This document shows, in pieces, positions 9,404 through 19,325 of a stretch of DNA of 38,411 nt. The notes under the pieces were generated by a model. The model did no database searches, was not told where the DNA came from, and was given only the letters and a program-made list of their open reading frames with translations. Every line of letters starts with the position of its first letter. Within the stretch, counting starts at the first letter, position 1. Source of the DNA: Chara braunii (Eukaryota; Streptophyta; Charophyceae; Charales; Characeae); the NCBI GenBank assembly GCA_003427395.1, contig BFEA01000417.1, forward strand, positions 1,330,563-1,368,973, given 5' to 3'. The translations under genes and the position numbers were made by a program.

Positions 9404-10596
9404 TTAAACCACGAGTACTTGACCCATACATGGGCCGAGGGCCTTCCCCGTTAACGAGCCTCAGTTTTCGGGGCTCGGGGAAGGCCCGGCAGTGCAATGG
9501 AGGGGGAGGACGTGCGTGGGCCCACAAAAACAGGGCAAATGGACTGTAAGATGTCCTGGTGCTGTGCTATGTGGAAACGTTCGGAGGCTGAAGGTGGCGA
9601 GGGGGAAAAGAGAAGAAAAGAAACTGCAACACGAGAAGAAAAAAAAAAAGATCGCTGGTTTTTTTTTGTTTTTTTTTTTTGAAGAAGAAAACTGATTTTT
9701 CATGAGTGTCCACCAGCCCTGTAAGGTTAGCACTTTTTAGAATGTATCCGGCTGTACTTGTGGACACAGTGGATGAATCTGAGGGCTTGGTATCTCTTTT
9801 TCCCTTTGTTTTTTTTTTTTTTTTTTTGGAAGCAGTATCTCTGCTGTTTGTGTTTCTGCTCCCCGTGAGACACGGGGATCATTCAATGCTTGCCAACGGT
9901 TCCAAGTCCACAGCTTCACTGTGAGTCTGTGACATGGCACTTTCCATAATGTATCTGGTTGCACTTCGGTGCAGCAGCGGATGTATTTGAGGGCATTCAC
10001 GTTCAGAGCTTGGTACCTCTTCTCCCCTTTTTTTTTTCTTTTTTTTTTCTTTTTTTTTTCTGTTTTTTTGGAAGTTGTATCACGGCTGTTTGTGCTTCTG
10101 CTCCCCGTGAGAGACGGGGAGCATTCAATGCGTGCCAACCCTTCCAATTCCAGGGCTTCACTTGACGTAGCACTTTCCAGAATGTATCTGGTTGCACTTC
10201 GCTGCAGCAGCGGATGTATCTGAGGGCAATCGCGTTCAGAGCTTGGTACCTTTTTTCCCCTTTGTTTTTTTTTTGGGGTTTTTTTTTCCTTTTCAAGATT
10301 CTCGGCTGTTTGTGATTCTGCTTCCCGCCAAAGGCGGGAAGCATTCAACGAGATCTTTCCAAATGGATCTGGGTGCATTTCTGCCCAGGCCATTTTCATG
10401 TACACGAGTGGAAACAAAAAAACTATAGCTGCTTTACATTCCAGCTTCTGGCAGCAGGTCCAGAATAAGGGCAGTACCTGTGGCAAGCATCAAATGTCCC
10501 ATGTTGGTTCCTGCCCCCGGCAGGCTCGGCAAAAATCGGCGTGCAGGGCATATTCAGGCTCAGCTTCAATAGTTGGGCCAAGTACTGGTGGTTTAA
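9404..10596. mobile_element. 1.19-kb segment with TTAA-starting inverted ends (element 1)
   Basis: TTAAACCACGAGTACTTG (9404-9421) and CAAGTACTGGTGGTTTAA (10579-10596) are reverse complements at 17 of 18 positions. The same termini bound 18585-19651. TTAA at both outer edges is what a TTAA-targeting cut-and-paste element (piggyBac-like target site) would leave, but no transposase is seen inside. The interior holds a GC-rich 300 bases, T- and A-rich tracts and a three-copy hairpin repeat (9722-10380). The interior shows no obvious sequence similarity to element 2, only the same architecture. Confidence 0.55.
9722..10380. repeat. Tandem repeat (3 copies plus a partial) with conserved hairpin and T-tracts
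   Basis: Units begin with versions of CTTTCCAGAATGTATCTGG at about 9730, 9941, 10173 and 10354 (last one partial), giving periods of about 211, 232 and 181 bases. Each full unit has the order: head, GAGGGC block, TTGGTACC, a long T-rich tract, CTGTTTGTG..TTCTGC, a hairpin, ATTCAAYG. Hairpins are TCCCCGTG/CACGGGGA (9860-9878), GCTCCCCGT/ACGGGGAGC (10100-10122) and GCTTCCCGCC/GGCGGGAAGC (10320-10342). The stems differ in sequence but stay perfectly paired. Minus-strand open frames crossing the array (up to 249 codons, Lys-rich from the T-tracts) are judged by-products. Confidence 0.85.
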
Positions 10597-11117
10597 ATGA
10601 GTCCCTCTGTAAGCGACATGTTGCCCATACAGACTTGTGTGGGTGGGATGGGCATAATTCCTCCGTACTCAAGTGGGTCAGTCATCATCTTCGGTCGTTG
10701 TTCCTCCGGGCCAGGCTGTTTTGGGGGTAACCAGGGGTAGATCCTCACCTCTAATCGCTCACATCGCAGACTCTTCCAGCCATCAATCATTTGCTTATCG
10801 TTTTCATGCATAGACAGGACTGTGAAGGTGGTGGGGGAGAGAGGATCAATTAGAAAGGAATCCCTGACTGTCTTTCCGTCCCGCTTCAGGGCTTCGAAAC
10901 GAAGCTTGATCCACCTCACTTTATCATCAGTGGATTTGTAGGCAGAATCATCGTAGAATACCCAGGTGTTTGCATGTCTGAGGTAAATATTATCCCTGAT
11001 TCCCAATCTCTCTTTCAGATAGTTTCTCACCATCGTTTTCTTCCCCCCTTGATCGACCACTATTGTTTCTGGGCCGCAAAGGAGCTTGGTGAGGAAGAAG
11101 GCCCGTGCAGACGACAC
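10593..11117 (-). CDS. Unrecognised 174-codon ORF, possibly the N-terminal part of a LINE ORF1
   Basis: An uninterrupted frame with mixed, protein-like composition, unlike the simple-sequence ORFs around it. It begins with the ATG at 11117 (MSSARAFFLTK). It contains GPETIVVDQGGKKTMVRN, HANTWVFYDD, KVRWIKLRFEALKRDGKTVR, FLIDPLSPTTFTVLSMHEND and RCERLEVRIYPWLPPKQPGP. No signal peptide, membrane segment or zinc knuckle is seen. I do not recognise the family. It is on the same strand as and upstream of the LINE, with the inverted-end segment between, so it could be the N-terminal half of that LINE's ORF1 split by an insertion. A host exon is the alternative. The frame ends at the right edge of element 1. 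Its start has no supporting signal. Confidence 0.4.
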   Translation of the reverse strand: MSSARAFFLTKLLCGPETIVVDQGGKKTMVRNYLKERLGIRDNIYLRHANTWVFYDDSAYKSTDDKVRWIKLRFEALKRDGKTVRDSFLIDPLSPTTFTVLSMHENDKQMIDGWKSLRCERLEVRIYPWLPPKQPGPEEQRPKMMTDPLEYGGIMPIPPTQVCMGNMSLTEGLI

Positions 11118-11843
11118 ATTGTCCAGGGGGATATGCTATGTCGGGTGTTCCGAGGCACCAATCTCCCTTTGAATGACCAGTGATTTTCCCAGGAAAGGTC
11201 GTTTAATCTTATCTGTCCATGACCCATGTGTGTTCGTCCCTTTGCTGTGGTGGTTTGCCTGGTCCTTACCCCCTTGCTCTGAACACTACCCCCTTACTCT
11301 GAACACAGATCCATCTGTCTGGGTTGCCGCTATTGTATCACAGGGGTCGGTTCAACCTGCATCTTTTCCTTTGCGGTTTTTGCTCGCCCCCGGGCCGATG
11401 GCTTCCTTGGCCCTACAGCCACCTCCTTTCCCTGTTCCTTTTGGTCTGCTGATAGCCTGGGCCAGGCCTTCATTTCAGGCCCCCAGTGGGCACCCCCCTA
11501 GGTATAACTGCATTTGTTGGCAGTTCAACTCTTGGTGAGGGAGAGGGTTCCCCTGCGGGTCCCTTTATCCTTCCAGGGGCGCGATTCGAGAGATCTCAAA
11601 GGTGAGAGTTAATGATCTGTCTCATTGCGCCTCTGTAATATATCATGTACTCCAACCGCCGGTTATTCCCTTTTTTTCTTCTTTGGTCCAGGTTGTTACA
11701 TCTTACAAAAAAAAAAAAAAAAAAAAAAACTTAGCGTGAGTGGATTCGCCTTCGGCTATTTGGTTTCCGAATATTAACGTATATGCGGTCAGATCCCCTC
11801 ATCCAGCGTACAACCATATAGCATACTTGCGGCGCATCGACCC
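11118..11843. other. No gene seen; contains an A23 run
   Basis: Mixed sequence with a short direct repeat (CCCCCTTGCTCTGAACACTA near 11270 and CCCCCTTACTCTGAACAC near 11289). A run of 23 A residues lies at 11707-11729, possibly the tail of a retroposed sequence on the plus strand. No conserved protein motif or RNA gene recognised. Confidence 0.5.
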
Positions 11844-11970
11844 TGTGCGCTGCGCGGTGCGGTGTGCGGGCCCGAGGTGCGCGCGCATCGGCGCGCGCTG
11901 AGCACCCGGGTGCGCGGTGCGCTGGGGGGTGCGCGCTGGCGGGGCGCAGGTGCGCCGGGTGCGCACACCG
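11844..11970. repeat. GCGC-rich low-complexity tract
   Basis: About 125 bases built from GTGCGCGGTGCGCTG-like steps with runs of alternating GC, immediately left of the CA/CT microsatellite cluster. No ORF of interest. Confidence 0.7.
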
Positions 11971-12080
11971 TTTTTTTATTTTTTTATTTTAATTTGTCTT
12001 TGGGGACACACACACACACCCACACACACACATACACAGGCACACACACACGTACACAGTATTACACACACAGAGTGTCA

Positions 12081-12135
<55 letters not shown>

Positions 12136-12331
12136 CAGGATTGTTTTTTTTTTTTCAATGTTTCGTTGGAGAACTTGGAGAACACACACACACACACAGT
12201 CACAAACTCTCTGCAGGAATTTTTTTATATATTTTTTTTTTTTTTAATTTCGTTGGAGAACACACACATACACACACACTCAAACACACACTGTGCAGGA
12301 TTGCTTTTATTTTTTTTATGTTTTGTTGGAG

Positions 12332-12414
<83 letters not shown>

Positions 12415-12442
12415 CAAGATTCATACTCACACTCACACACAC
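11971..12442. repeat. Compound CA/CT microsatellite in roughly 80-bp repeated blocks
   Basis: Alternating (CA)n and (CT)n tracts: a CA-rich stretch from about 12006 to 12080, (CT)n about 12082-12133, (CA)n about 12334-12411. They are separated by a repeated spacer of the form TGCAGGATTG, a T-rich run, then TTTCGTTGGAGAACACACAC, seen near 12136, 12215 and 12295 with a weaker copy near 11965. The unit is therefore spacer plus microsatellite, about 80 bp. Long open frames here are Thr/His or Cys/Val repeats and are not genes. Confidence 0.9.
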
Positions 12443-12542
12443 ACATACACACACAACAAGATTCATGCTGGCGCTGTGCACAACATATCCACCCATAAAA
12501 TGTCGTCGGGGGCAGCGATTGGAACTTAGTAACTCACCTAGN

Positions 12543-12574
<32 letters not shown>

Positions 12575-12659
12575 CAAGATTCATGCTGGCGCTGTGCACA
12601 ACATATCCACCCATAAAATGTCGTCGGGGGCAGCGATTGGAACTTAGTAACTCACCTAG
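12443..12659. repeat. Exact duplication flanking an N at 12542
   Basis: A block containing ACAACAAGATTCATGCTGGC and ending AACTTAGTAACTCACCTAG occurs at about 12452-12541 and again at about 12570-12658, separated by an N and a CA run. The copies look identical. As at 1985, perfect duplication around an N is best explained as unmerged contig ends, here anchored in a microsatellite. Confidence 0.85.
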
Positions 12660-12855
12660 TTGAGCGATGTGCGTGCAATCAGAGAGGAAGCATGTCCGTT
12701 TTTCAAACACATGCAGAAACGAGAAACATCACAAGATTCAAGACCAAAAAGGGTCAGGCTCAATATCCCGAAAGCGGAGTTTGCAAAGTTTGTATTTTTA
12801 GGAGCACAAAAGCAGGCAAGGACACACTACCCTCAATATACTGCTTCGCTTATGT

Positions 12856-15480
12856 CTACTCGTCCTCCTCCCTCGACTGTTCTTTCCCGTGAGACTGCGC
12901 CTGCGACGGGTCCTCCTCCGACTCATCCCCGTCCGCCTCTCCACTATCGTCCGATTGCTGGGACATTTCCTCCTCCTCCTCTATGTTTTGCGGCGCACTG
13001 TCTTCGGACGATGATGATGAGGATGAAGAAGACTGTTTTTTCCGGCTAAGACACGGATTTTCTTCGTTGTCCTCGATCACCTCAGCCGTTCTCTTCCTCG
13101 CAGGCCTTCTTGCCTCGGCTGCTGCAGCCTTTACGGCCTCTGCACATGCTGCTGCTTTTGCAGCCTTCTTCACGGCCGAAAGTGGAGGCCGCCCTCTCTT
13201 CTTGTTCGGTGGTGCATCCTCCTCCGCAACCTTCCTCTTTCATTTCTGAACCGGTTGTTCTTCGACAACGTTCGTTGCCGTTGTCTTCTTCTTGCGTCGC
13301 CCTCGACCCGACACCTCCTCCCTCCCCTGCACCCAATCGTCGGTGTGACGCGCCTTCAATGCACGGTCACGAGTCACGACCCTCCAACGTATACACGAAC
13401 CCAGGTTCGAGCTCTTCAACACCCAACTTCCTGCGCAACTCCCGCACTCGGTGCTTCCCGGGCTTCGTGTTTGCGTGCCATGTTTTCTCCAGCGAACCAA
13501 GTGCGACAATATCGTCTTCATCATCCGCAAAGCTCTCCTCCTCGTTGTTCTGTAGCCATGTGCGCCCTAGCAGGGCATCGTCGAATTCGTCCACACAGAC
13601 CTCCGTTGCAGCAACATCGTCGGCTGTCCCTTTCCTAACCTATGCAGCCCATTGGTCATACCACTCATCGACTTCCATGCTCTTCCACGGAATGTGCACG
13701 TTTTCCCGTCCCCTCGCTCTCTCTGCGTCGATAATTGAATATTCCAATTGCTATACACCAGCTTGTTCAATCTCTCCGGCAACATCTTCGTGCGGCGTTG
13801 GCCGAAAATGAGCTGGTGCAAGCTCCAGTTTCGCTCGCACGCAGCCGACGAGCTCTCCTGCCCAAGGAGTTTGATCGCCTGTGGTTGGAGGAGGTCCAAG
13901 GACCCCCCGAACGCCTCCCACCATAGCGCCGGAGTCTTCGAACTCGCCTGATCCCTTGCGTTCTGTGACCCCAAAGTGCCCAATCCCTGCACCCACATGT
14001 CCACCTGTCTACTGATTTCTCCCTGCAGCAACTCCGGCGGCGCTCAAGAGTAAAGCCAGATGTTGAACCCCTCACGAATCTCCGTGTCTCACACGGTGTG
14101 CGTCCTGTACTTGGGGTCGAGGAAGGCGGTCGCGCAATGCAGCTCTGATGTCATGAACGCCCACCGGTCCATCAAAATCTTCTCCACATCCGTCTTTTCA
14201 GCCTCCGACAGGCAGTCCAATGTGCGCATTCTAGCCACAACTGCTTCCATGCCGAAATACACTTTGCTCATAGTTGCTCCTGGACCGTCCACCAAACGAA
14301 GGAGCTTGACAACTGGCTCCATCACCGCAATGGCCTTATCCACAGCCTTCCAGAAGCCATTTGTGTCCATGATGATGTGGGTGACGGTGTTGAATGCCGC
14401 CACCTGCTCCCCCCTCACCAACTTCTCCACCCATGCCGCATTGCAGACACAGAGCTCCAAAGGATTCCTCCCCGCCTTCGGCGACTGAAGCATCTCAAAG
14501 TTCGTCGCGAATCTTGTGACCGTCGAACGTTTGAGTTGCGCGCTCGCGATCCTGTTGTATATTACGCGGACCTTATCGACATTTGTGAAAAACTTGCCAA
14601 CTTGATTGCCCTTATCCACGACCGCTTTCAGCCAGTCCATGCACTTGTACATGTCCTCCAGGGCCAGATCGAAGGCATGGGCTGTGCAACCCACACTAAA
14701 AATATCGGGGTACTTGGCCTCCACCATCTTTCCCGCTTTGGCGCAAACCCTTGCAATGTCCATCACAACACCGACAATGGACCCCTCACCGATCTCCTGG
14801 ATCACCCCGTCCAACAACTTGAAGTACGCTTTCGAGTTCTTCTCCCTTCCCTCCATGCAGACCGACTTCCAAAACACAGTTCCGACCGGGGAAGACACCA
14901 TGACGTTCAGCTGTGGTTTGTTCCTCCGGTCCGACCACCCGTCCATCTGGAGCATGCACCTTGTTCTCTCCCACCTCTTGACTAGTGACCGCTTGTCTTC
15001 CCCCACCAACTTATACTGTCCGTCCAACCTTTTTGTCCTCATCTCGTCCCTCTTGCAATGCCGCCAACTGGGATGGCACTTCTTCACAGCATCGATGAAG
15101 TCAAGGAAGTGGAAGTTGTCCACCATGCTGAATGGCCGATTTGTGCAAATCAGTCACCGATCCATCTTCCGACTCGTCTGCTCGTTCTGGGTGATGATAT
15201 TGTCTGCCTCCTCGAGCAAAGTTTGCCTCACCGACCGTCCACCACTTCGAGGGGTAGGAGAGAAGCATGTCTCAGATCCTGCAGGCGATGGCGTCTCACC
15301 ATCACTCGGCCTCTGTGTTGATGATGATGGAGGCACGAAACTACTGGAAGACGGTCCTGTGCTTGGACCACCACTTCCACCAATTGCACCTTTGAGCTGA
15401 CTGGCCTGGTGCTTCCCCAGCCGGATGCCCTCGATTCTTATCACCCTCTCCTCCGCTGTCAATGCCCGAGTCACAAGCTC
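12856..15480 (-). pseudogene. hAT-superfamily transposase (decayed)
   Basis: hAT transposases cut and paste DNA using an RNase H-like DDE core. The main frame (15126-14089, 345 codons) has the DUF659-like signature QMDGWSD (Asp at residue 62), VVMDIA (Asp 123, normally TDNA) and GCTAHAFDLALED. The frame 14031-13567 has the hAT dimerisation region ALWWEAFGG and SSSACERNWS (candidate catalytic Glu), followed by ERLNKLVYSNWN. Further on are an acidic stretch (13594-13367), an AT-hook-like KKRGRPPL (about 13183-13206) and a Ser/Glu-rich tail ending near 12856. Disruptions: TGA at 15154-15156, 14089-14091, 14044-14046 and near 13238, TAG near 13638, and frameshifts near 13725 and 13370. N-terminal residues run into LINE sequence near 15480. 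No terminal inverted repeats or 8-bp target duplication were identified. Confidence 0.9.
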
Positions 15481-15744
15481 AATACTGATTTTTTGTCCTT
15501 CCTCCCCCTCCTCACATCCATTCCCATCCCCTGACCAGCTCACCTCTGCTACCCACCCTTCTCGATCTCCTCCCAACCATTCCCTAGAAAACTGCATTAT
15601 CCTCTTAGCGATATCTTTTGGCCTGTGGAGGGTATCCAGGGTGAGTTTGACAGACTTACATCTGTATTTGAGTTTCATTTGTATGTGATGCTTAAACTGT
15701 TCGATCCTCTCCTCTCCCTCGACTCGAACCTGGTAAAAAACCAA
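15154..15744 (-). other. Open frame spanning the LINE C-terminus and the hAT N-terminal region
   Basis: A 196-codon frame starts inside LINE ORF2's last segment (SREWLGGDREGWVAEVSWSG, matching WLGGERGGWIAEVEWSGEGG in the LINE at 29385). It continues without a stop through a Ser/Pro-rich linker into RQTLLEEADNIITQNEQ, which precedes the hAT body in the same frame up to the TGA at 15154-15156. Whether it is ever translated is unknown. Most likely it is a chance in-frame junction of two adjoining elements. Confidence 0.6.
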
Positions 15745-18425
15745 AGCACAGCGTTGCTACCATAAAATCCACAGGACAATTCTTCTACCCAAGTGGAACA
15801 TGTTCCAGGCAAACATGTCACCTTGGAGAAGTGGGTAGTGACCCGTGAGAATGGCATGTCATTCCCATGACACCGATGTCCAGGAACGATTTGTTGTCAC
15901 ACTCTATCCCACCATCTCCAGGTTAAAAGTGTTGTCGGGCATTGCCGAAAGATGTGTTCCATTGTTTTTGCTCTCTTCTTTGTTGGGAAGCCCGACAGAC
16001 AGCGCGAACACTAAGGGAGGGCCCGACCTCGGGCCTGCTGTTCCAGGTGCGAGTGATCAATCAGCCAATCGTTTGTTGGTAAACAGCGATGCAGTATCTG
16101 CGATTGCAGGGACGTTATTTTGGCAGGTCTGCATTTGGTATCACTAAACCATCGAATTGGCGTGAGGAGTTGTCTTTCCACGTTGAGGTGTCTCTGCCAT
16201 CTATCAATCATGACGTCCTTCAGGCACCGTTTGGTTCTGATCTTCCTGTAGGTTGCTTTCACTGAGAGGTCGGCCAACGTTGTTGAGCTTACCTATCCTG
16301 GTTTATGTCGTACGTCTTGGTTCCAGCACCACTCCAGTGAATCTATAGGTAAGTCTTGTACAGCCATCTCAGGCATGAACGCCTTTTTGTTATTCTCTTC
16401 CCCTATAATCCTAACTCTGTATAGGGTCGCCTTCGCTATCCATTGGAAGGGATCCCGACTTCCAACTAACTGCCCCCCTTCCTTTTCGTTATGCCATTCG
16501 ACCAATGCTTCCTCCGATCGTACCAGGTGAACTAAGCCCACTGCTGCTGCAGTGGACCTTTGCGCAAGATGAGTCGCCATCCCACCGGAAGGGCTTCCGT
16601 GATCTCCTCCAATGCTGATTCTGTGTTATGGCAGTATCTCAGACTCTCCTTCATCTCCTCCGGGCCCTTCCAATCCTTCTTCTCAACGTCCCACAGGTCT
16701 CTCACCCGGGTTACCCCATTCTTCACCCATCCTTTCCATAGGGCTTCAGAGCTACAAAAGATCTGACTTTGACCGTTGGTGATCCAGCGGTTGCCAAAGA
16801 GGGGTTGTCTTGCCACCTCATCCCACCTGGTTGGGGGTGGACGGCACGGGGTTGGAAGTCTCCTCCAAGTTCTTAACAGGCGAGACCAGAAGTCATCCCT
16901 CCGCCCCTCCTCCCCCGGGGGGCGACGAGACACTCTCCAATAGCGGTCATCCAACCATTAAAGAGGATGGACTGTGGGGGGAGCCTCCGGGGCAAGTCGG
17001 GCGATCTGCTGAAGAGCTAGAGGCCGCCATACCAGCGGGTTTACAAAGATCAGCCTCACAATCCATTGTAGACTAAGGGTCTGGGATTGAGTAAGGGGGT
17101 CTAATATGCCGAGGCCCCCTTTTGTCTTAGGTTGGGTAATCGAGTCCCACGCGACTCGGCTGATGGCATAGGGGTTTTCACTGTCGCCTCTCCATAGGTA
17201 GGCTGCCACTTTTCTCTTCAGGGATTTCAAGGCACCCTCACTCAACGGCCAGAGAACAGACTTGTATCATAGGGATGTCGGGACTACATTGTTGATAACC
17301 AGCGCCCGTCTGAAGAGTGACGCAATCTGATGATTCCATTGAGAGAGATTGGTCAGGGCCGAGGCTGATATCCATTCATCGTTTTTCGGGGTCCTCCCTT
17401 CTGCAGACATCTTGACCCCTAAAACCCGGATTGGGGTCCCCTGGGGGACCCACATGACCTGCTGTCTCTCCGGGGGGCGGCCCCCTTGGTGATGGAGCCA
17501 CTATCCTAACGTTTTTTGTCCCCAGTTTATAACCATATCAGAAAGGGTGCAGAACAGATCCATTAACCTCTGAATTTCCTCCATGTTCTTCTATGTGGCA
17601 TCGACCATGACCGTGAGGTCATCTGCAAACAGGGAGCAAACCGGAATCGCATCCTCAAGGATGCCAGCTATCCGAATTCTCGCCAAATCTTTGCTCTGTC
17701 GGAGGTTGGCTGCTAGTGCTTCCATTATGGTGATAAAAAGGAAGGGGGCAATGGGGTCGCCCTGTCTCACTGAATGCTGCAACTTTATTTCTGGAGCCAG
17801 AGACCCATTAATCTGCACTCTCGTGGTTGCATTCTGATGAAGGATGCCTACCCACCTCCAGAAATCAATTCCGAAATTTAGTCTTTCTAGGCATCTATCC
17901 AAGAATATCCAGTCAACATGGTCATAGGCTTTTTTAAAGTCGATGAAGACGAAAGCTGCGTTGCTCTTGGATTGTTGCGCCAGGCTTATCATCTCATTGA
18001 CCAGCAGTATGTTTTCTTGGATATTTATATTGCGGATGAACCTGGTCTGAGCCGGATGAGGTCGTCAATCACATCAATCATTCTGTTTGTCAATGCTTTC
18101 GACAACATCTTATAGACCACTGCCAAAACGATGATATGGCGATAGTTTTGGATATTCATCTTGTCTCTTTTTTTATGCAGTAAAGATAGCACCCCCTTCC
18201 CCGCCAATTCCCCCAAATCCCCTGATTCCCAAACCGCCTTATAGAATTGCATCAAGTCACCACTAAGGAGGAGCCACATGGTTTCCCAAAATTCTTTCGG
18301 GAACCCATCTAGGCCAGGGGTTTTCTCTTCCTCCATTTCCATGAGAGCCGTCCAGATTTCCTCCTTGGTGATGTGGCGGTCTAATCTGTCTTTCTGTGTA
18401 GGGGAGAGGTGGTTTTCCATAATAT
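15490..18425 (-). mobile_element. Second minus-strand LINE, lacking ORF1 and endonuclease
   Basis: From high to low coordinates: RT (18420-17591), post-RT blocks MWVPQGTPIRVLGVKMSAEG (17455), AYLWRGDSENPYAISRVAWD and GGLGILDPLT (17210-17110), QPLFGNRWITN and LWKGWVKNG (16800-16720), a VKATYR..RWQRHLNVE block with RCLPTNDWLIDH (16260-16050), and the terminal WLGGDREGW motif (about 15590). The order equals that of the other LINE copies here. The 5' part is cut off at about 18425, where a dispersed repeat begins, so the insertion is 5'-truncated as is common for LINEs. Several stops and frame changes break it. Its 3' end runs into the hAT without a visible poly(A). Confidence 0.88.
17591..18420 (-). 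pseudogene. LINE reverse transcriptase domain (broken)
   Basis: Two frames cover the RT core. 18420-18025 has EEEKTPGLDGFPKEFWETMW and KRDKMNIQNYRHIIVLAVVY (the usual YRPITLL reads YRHIIVL). 17992-17591 has AFVFIDFKKAYDHVDW (conserved Asp), SVRQGDPIAPFLF and FADDLTVMVD (FADD codons at 17618-17629). A frameshift near 18060 separates them, and another break follows FADD. Catalytic Asp residues are retained, but the domain is not encoded in one frame. Confidence 0.9.
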
Positions 18426-18584
18426 GCCGAGTTTTAATTTCTGTTAAGATCAGTAAGAAGCTGGGACGACACGGGCCGGTGCTGGAGCTTTGGCTCTGTG
18501 ACCTCGGGGGAGCTTGAGGCTTGTGGAGTTATGCCGAGGGTGGAAGGCATAACCAGATCGTTCGACGAAGCGGACGCCGGGGTA
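18426..18584. repeat. Copy of a dispersed repeat (GCTGGGACGAC family), left flank of element 2
   Basis: GCTGGGACGACACGGGCCGG (from about 18461) followed by CTGTGACCTCGG resembles GCTGGGACGACGCTGG..CTGTAACC in the tandem repeats at 36334-36985. The later part (CGAGGGTGGAAGGCAT, about 18533-18550) is similar to CGAGGGAGGAAGGCAC (19690-19706) on the other side of element 2, so element 2 lies between two diverged direct repeats. Confidence 0.6.
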
Positions 18585-18811
18585 TTAAACCACCAGTACC
18601 TTGGCCTGCTATATTTTTTTTGGGCGGCCGTATACGCGCCGCGTCCTTCGGTGTAGTGTTGCAGGTTCGGACAGGAGGGCTTTGAGAGTCCCAATGGGCC
18701 CAACGATGACAGATGAGGACAAAAAGAAAATAGTGGAAAAAAAAAAAGGAAAACAAAAGAAGTGTCGACGTTCACCTCACATTCGAAATTGTTGGATGAT
18801 AGCGCACACGC

Positions 18812-19067
18812 GCCGCCAAGTCACAGTAGTAGCGTCGAGCTACCTCACTGCCTGAATCTGGGCGCTTGATGAACGCTTCGCGGCGGTTGTGTCACCCTGC
18901 GGATCTGTGCGGAGTAGAGGCGTTGAGCTACCTCAACACCTGAATATGGACGCTTTTGCGGAGATGTGCAGAACGAGGTCCAATACAACATTTTCGCACA
19001 TATCCGCAGAAGCATCCAGATTCAGGCATTGAGGTAGCTAACGGGTACGTACTGTGACTTGGCGGCC
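18812..19067. mobile_element. Palindromic MITE-like unit, copy a
   Basis: Begins GCCGCCAAGTCACAGTA and ends TACTGTGACTTGGCGGC. The inverted similarity extends inward for about 60 bases (CGAGCTACCTCACTGCCTGA against TTCAGGCATTGAGGTAGCT). The middle holds GCGGAGATGTGCAGAACGAG. Compared with copy b it has about 55 extra bases including a second TGAGCTACCTCAACACCTGA. No coding capacity. An A-rich spacer with ACATATCACCACACTTTC follows and is repeated after copy b, so unit plus spacer is tandemly arranged with a period near 314. Confidence 0.8.
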
Positions 19068-19125
19068 TGGAAAAAAAAAAAAAACGTAAAAAACATAAAG
19101 GGAAAAAACATATCACCACACTTTC

Positions 19126-19325
19126 GGCCGCCAAGTCACAGTAGTAGCGTCGAGCTACCTCAATGCCTGAATCTGGGCGCTTTTGCGGATCTGTGCGGAG
19201 AATGTGGACGCTTTTGCGGAGATGTGCAGAACGAGGTCCAATAGAACATTTTTGCACTTATCCGCAAAAGCGTCCAGATTCGGGCGTTGAGGTGGCAAAC
19301 CGGTAGGTGCTGTGACTTGGCGGCC
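19126..19325. mobile_element. Palindromic MITE-like unit, copy b
   Basis: A 200-bp unit with GGCCGCCAAGTCACAG at the left and the exact reverse complement CTGTGACTTGGCGGCC at the right. Inner arms GGGCGCTTTTGCGGAT and ATCCGCAAAAGCGTCC also pair, so the whole could fold into one long hairpin. No target-site duplication is evident because the same A-rich spacer lies on the right of both copies. Confidence 0.85.

Noticed and set aside
9737-10486. 249-codon minus-strand ORF with Lys-rich stretches
   Set aside because: It crosses three tandem repeat units whose T-tracts read as poly-Lys; unit lengths are not multiples of three, so the repeats are read in different frames. Better explained as non-coding repeat.
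11862-12647. 261-codon Thr/His/Ser-rich ORF
   Set aside because: Pure translation of CA/CT microsatellites, also crossing an N.
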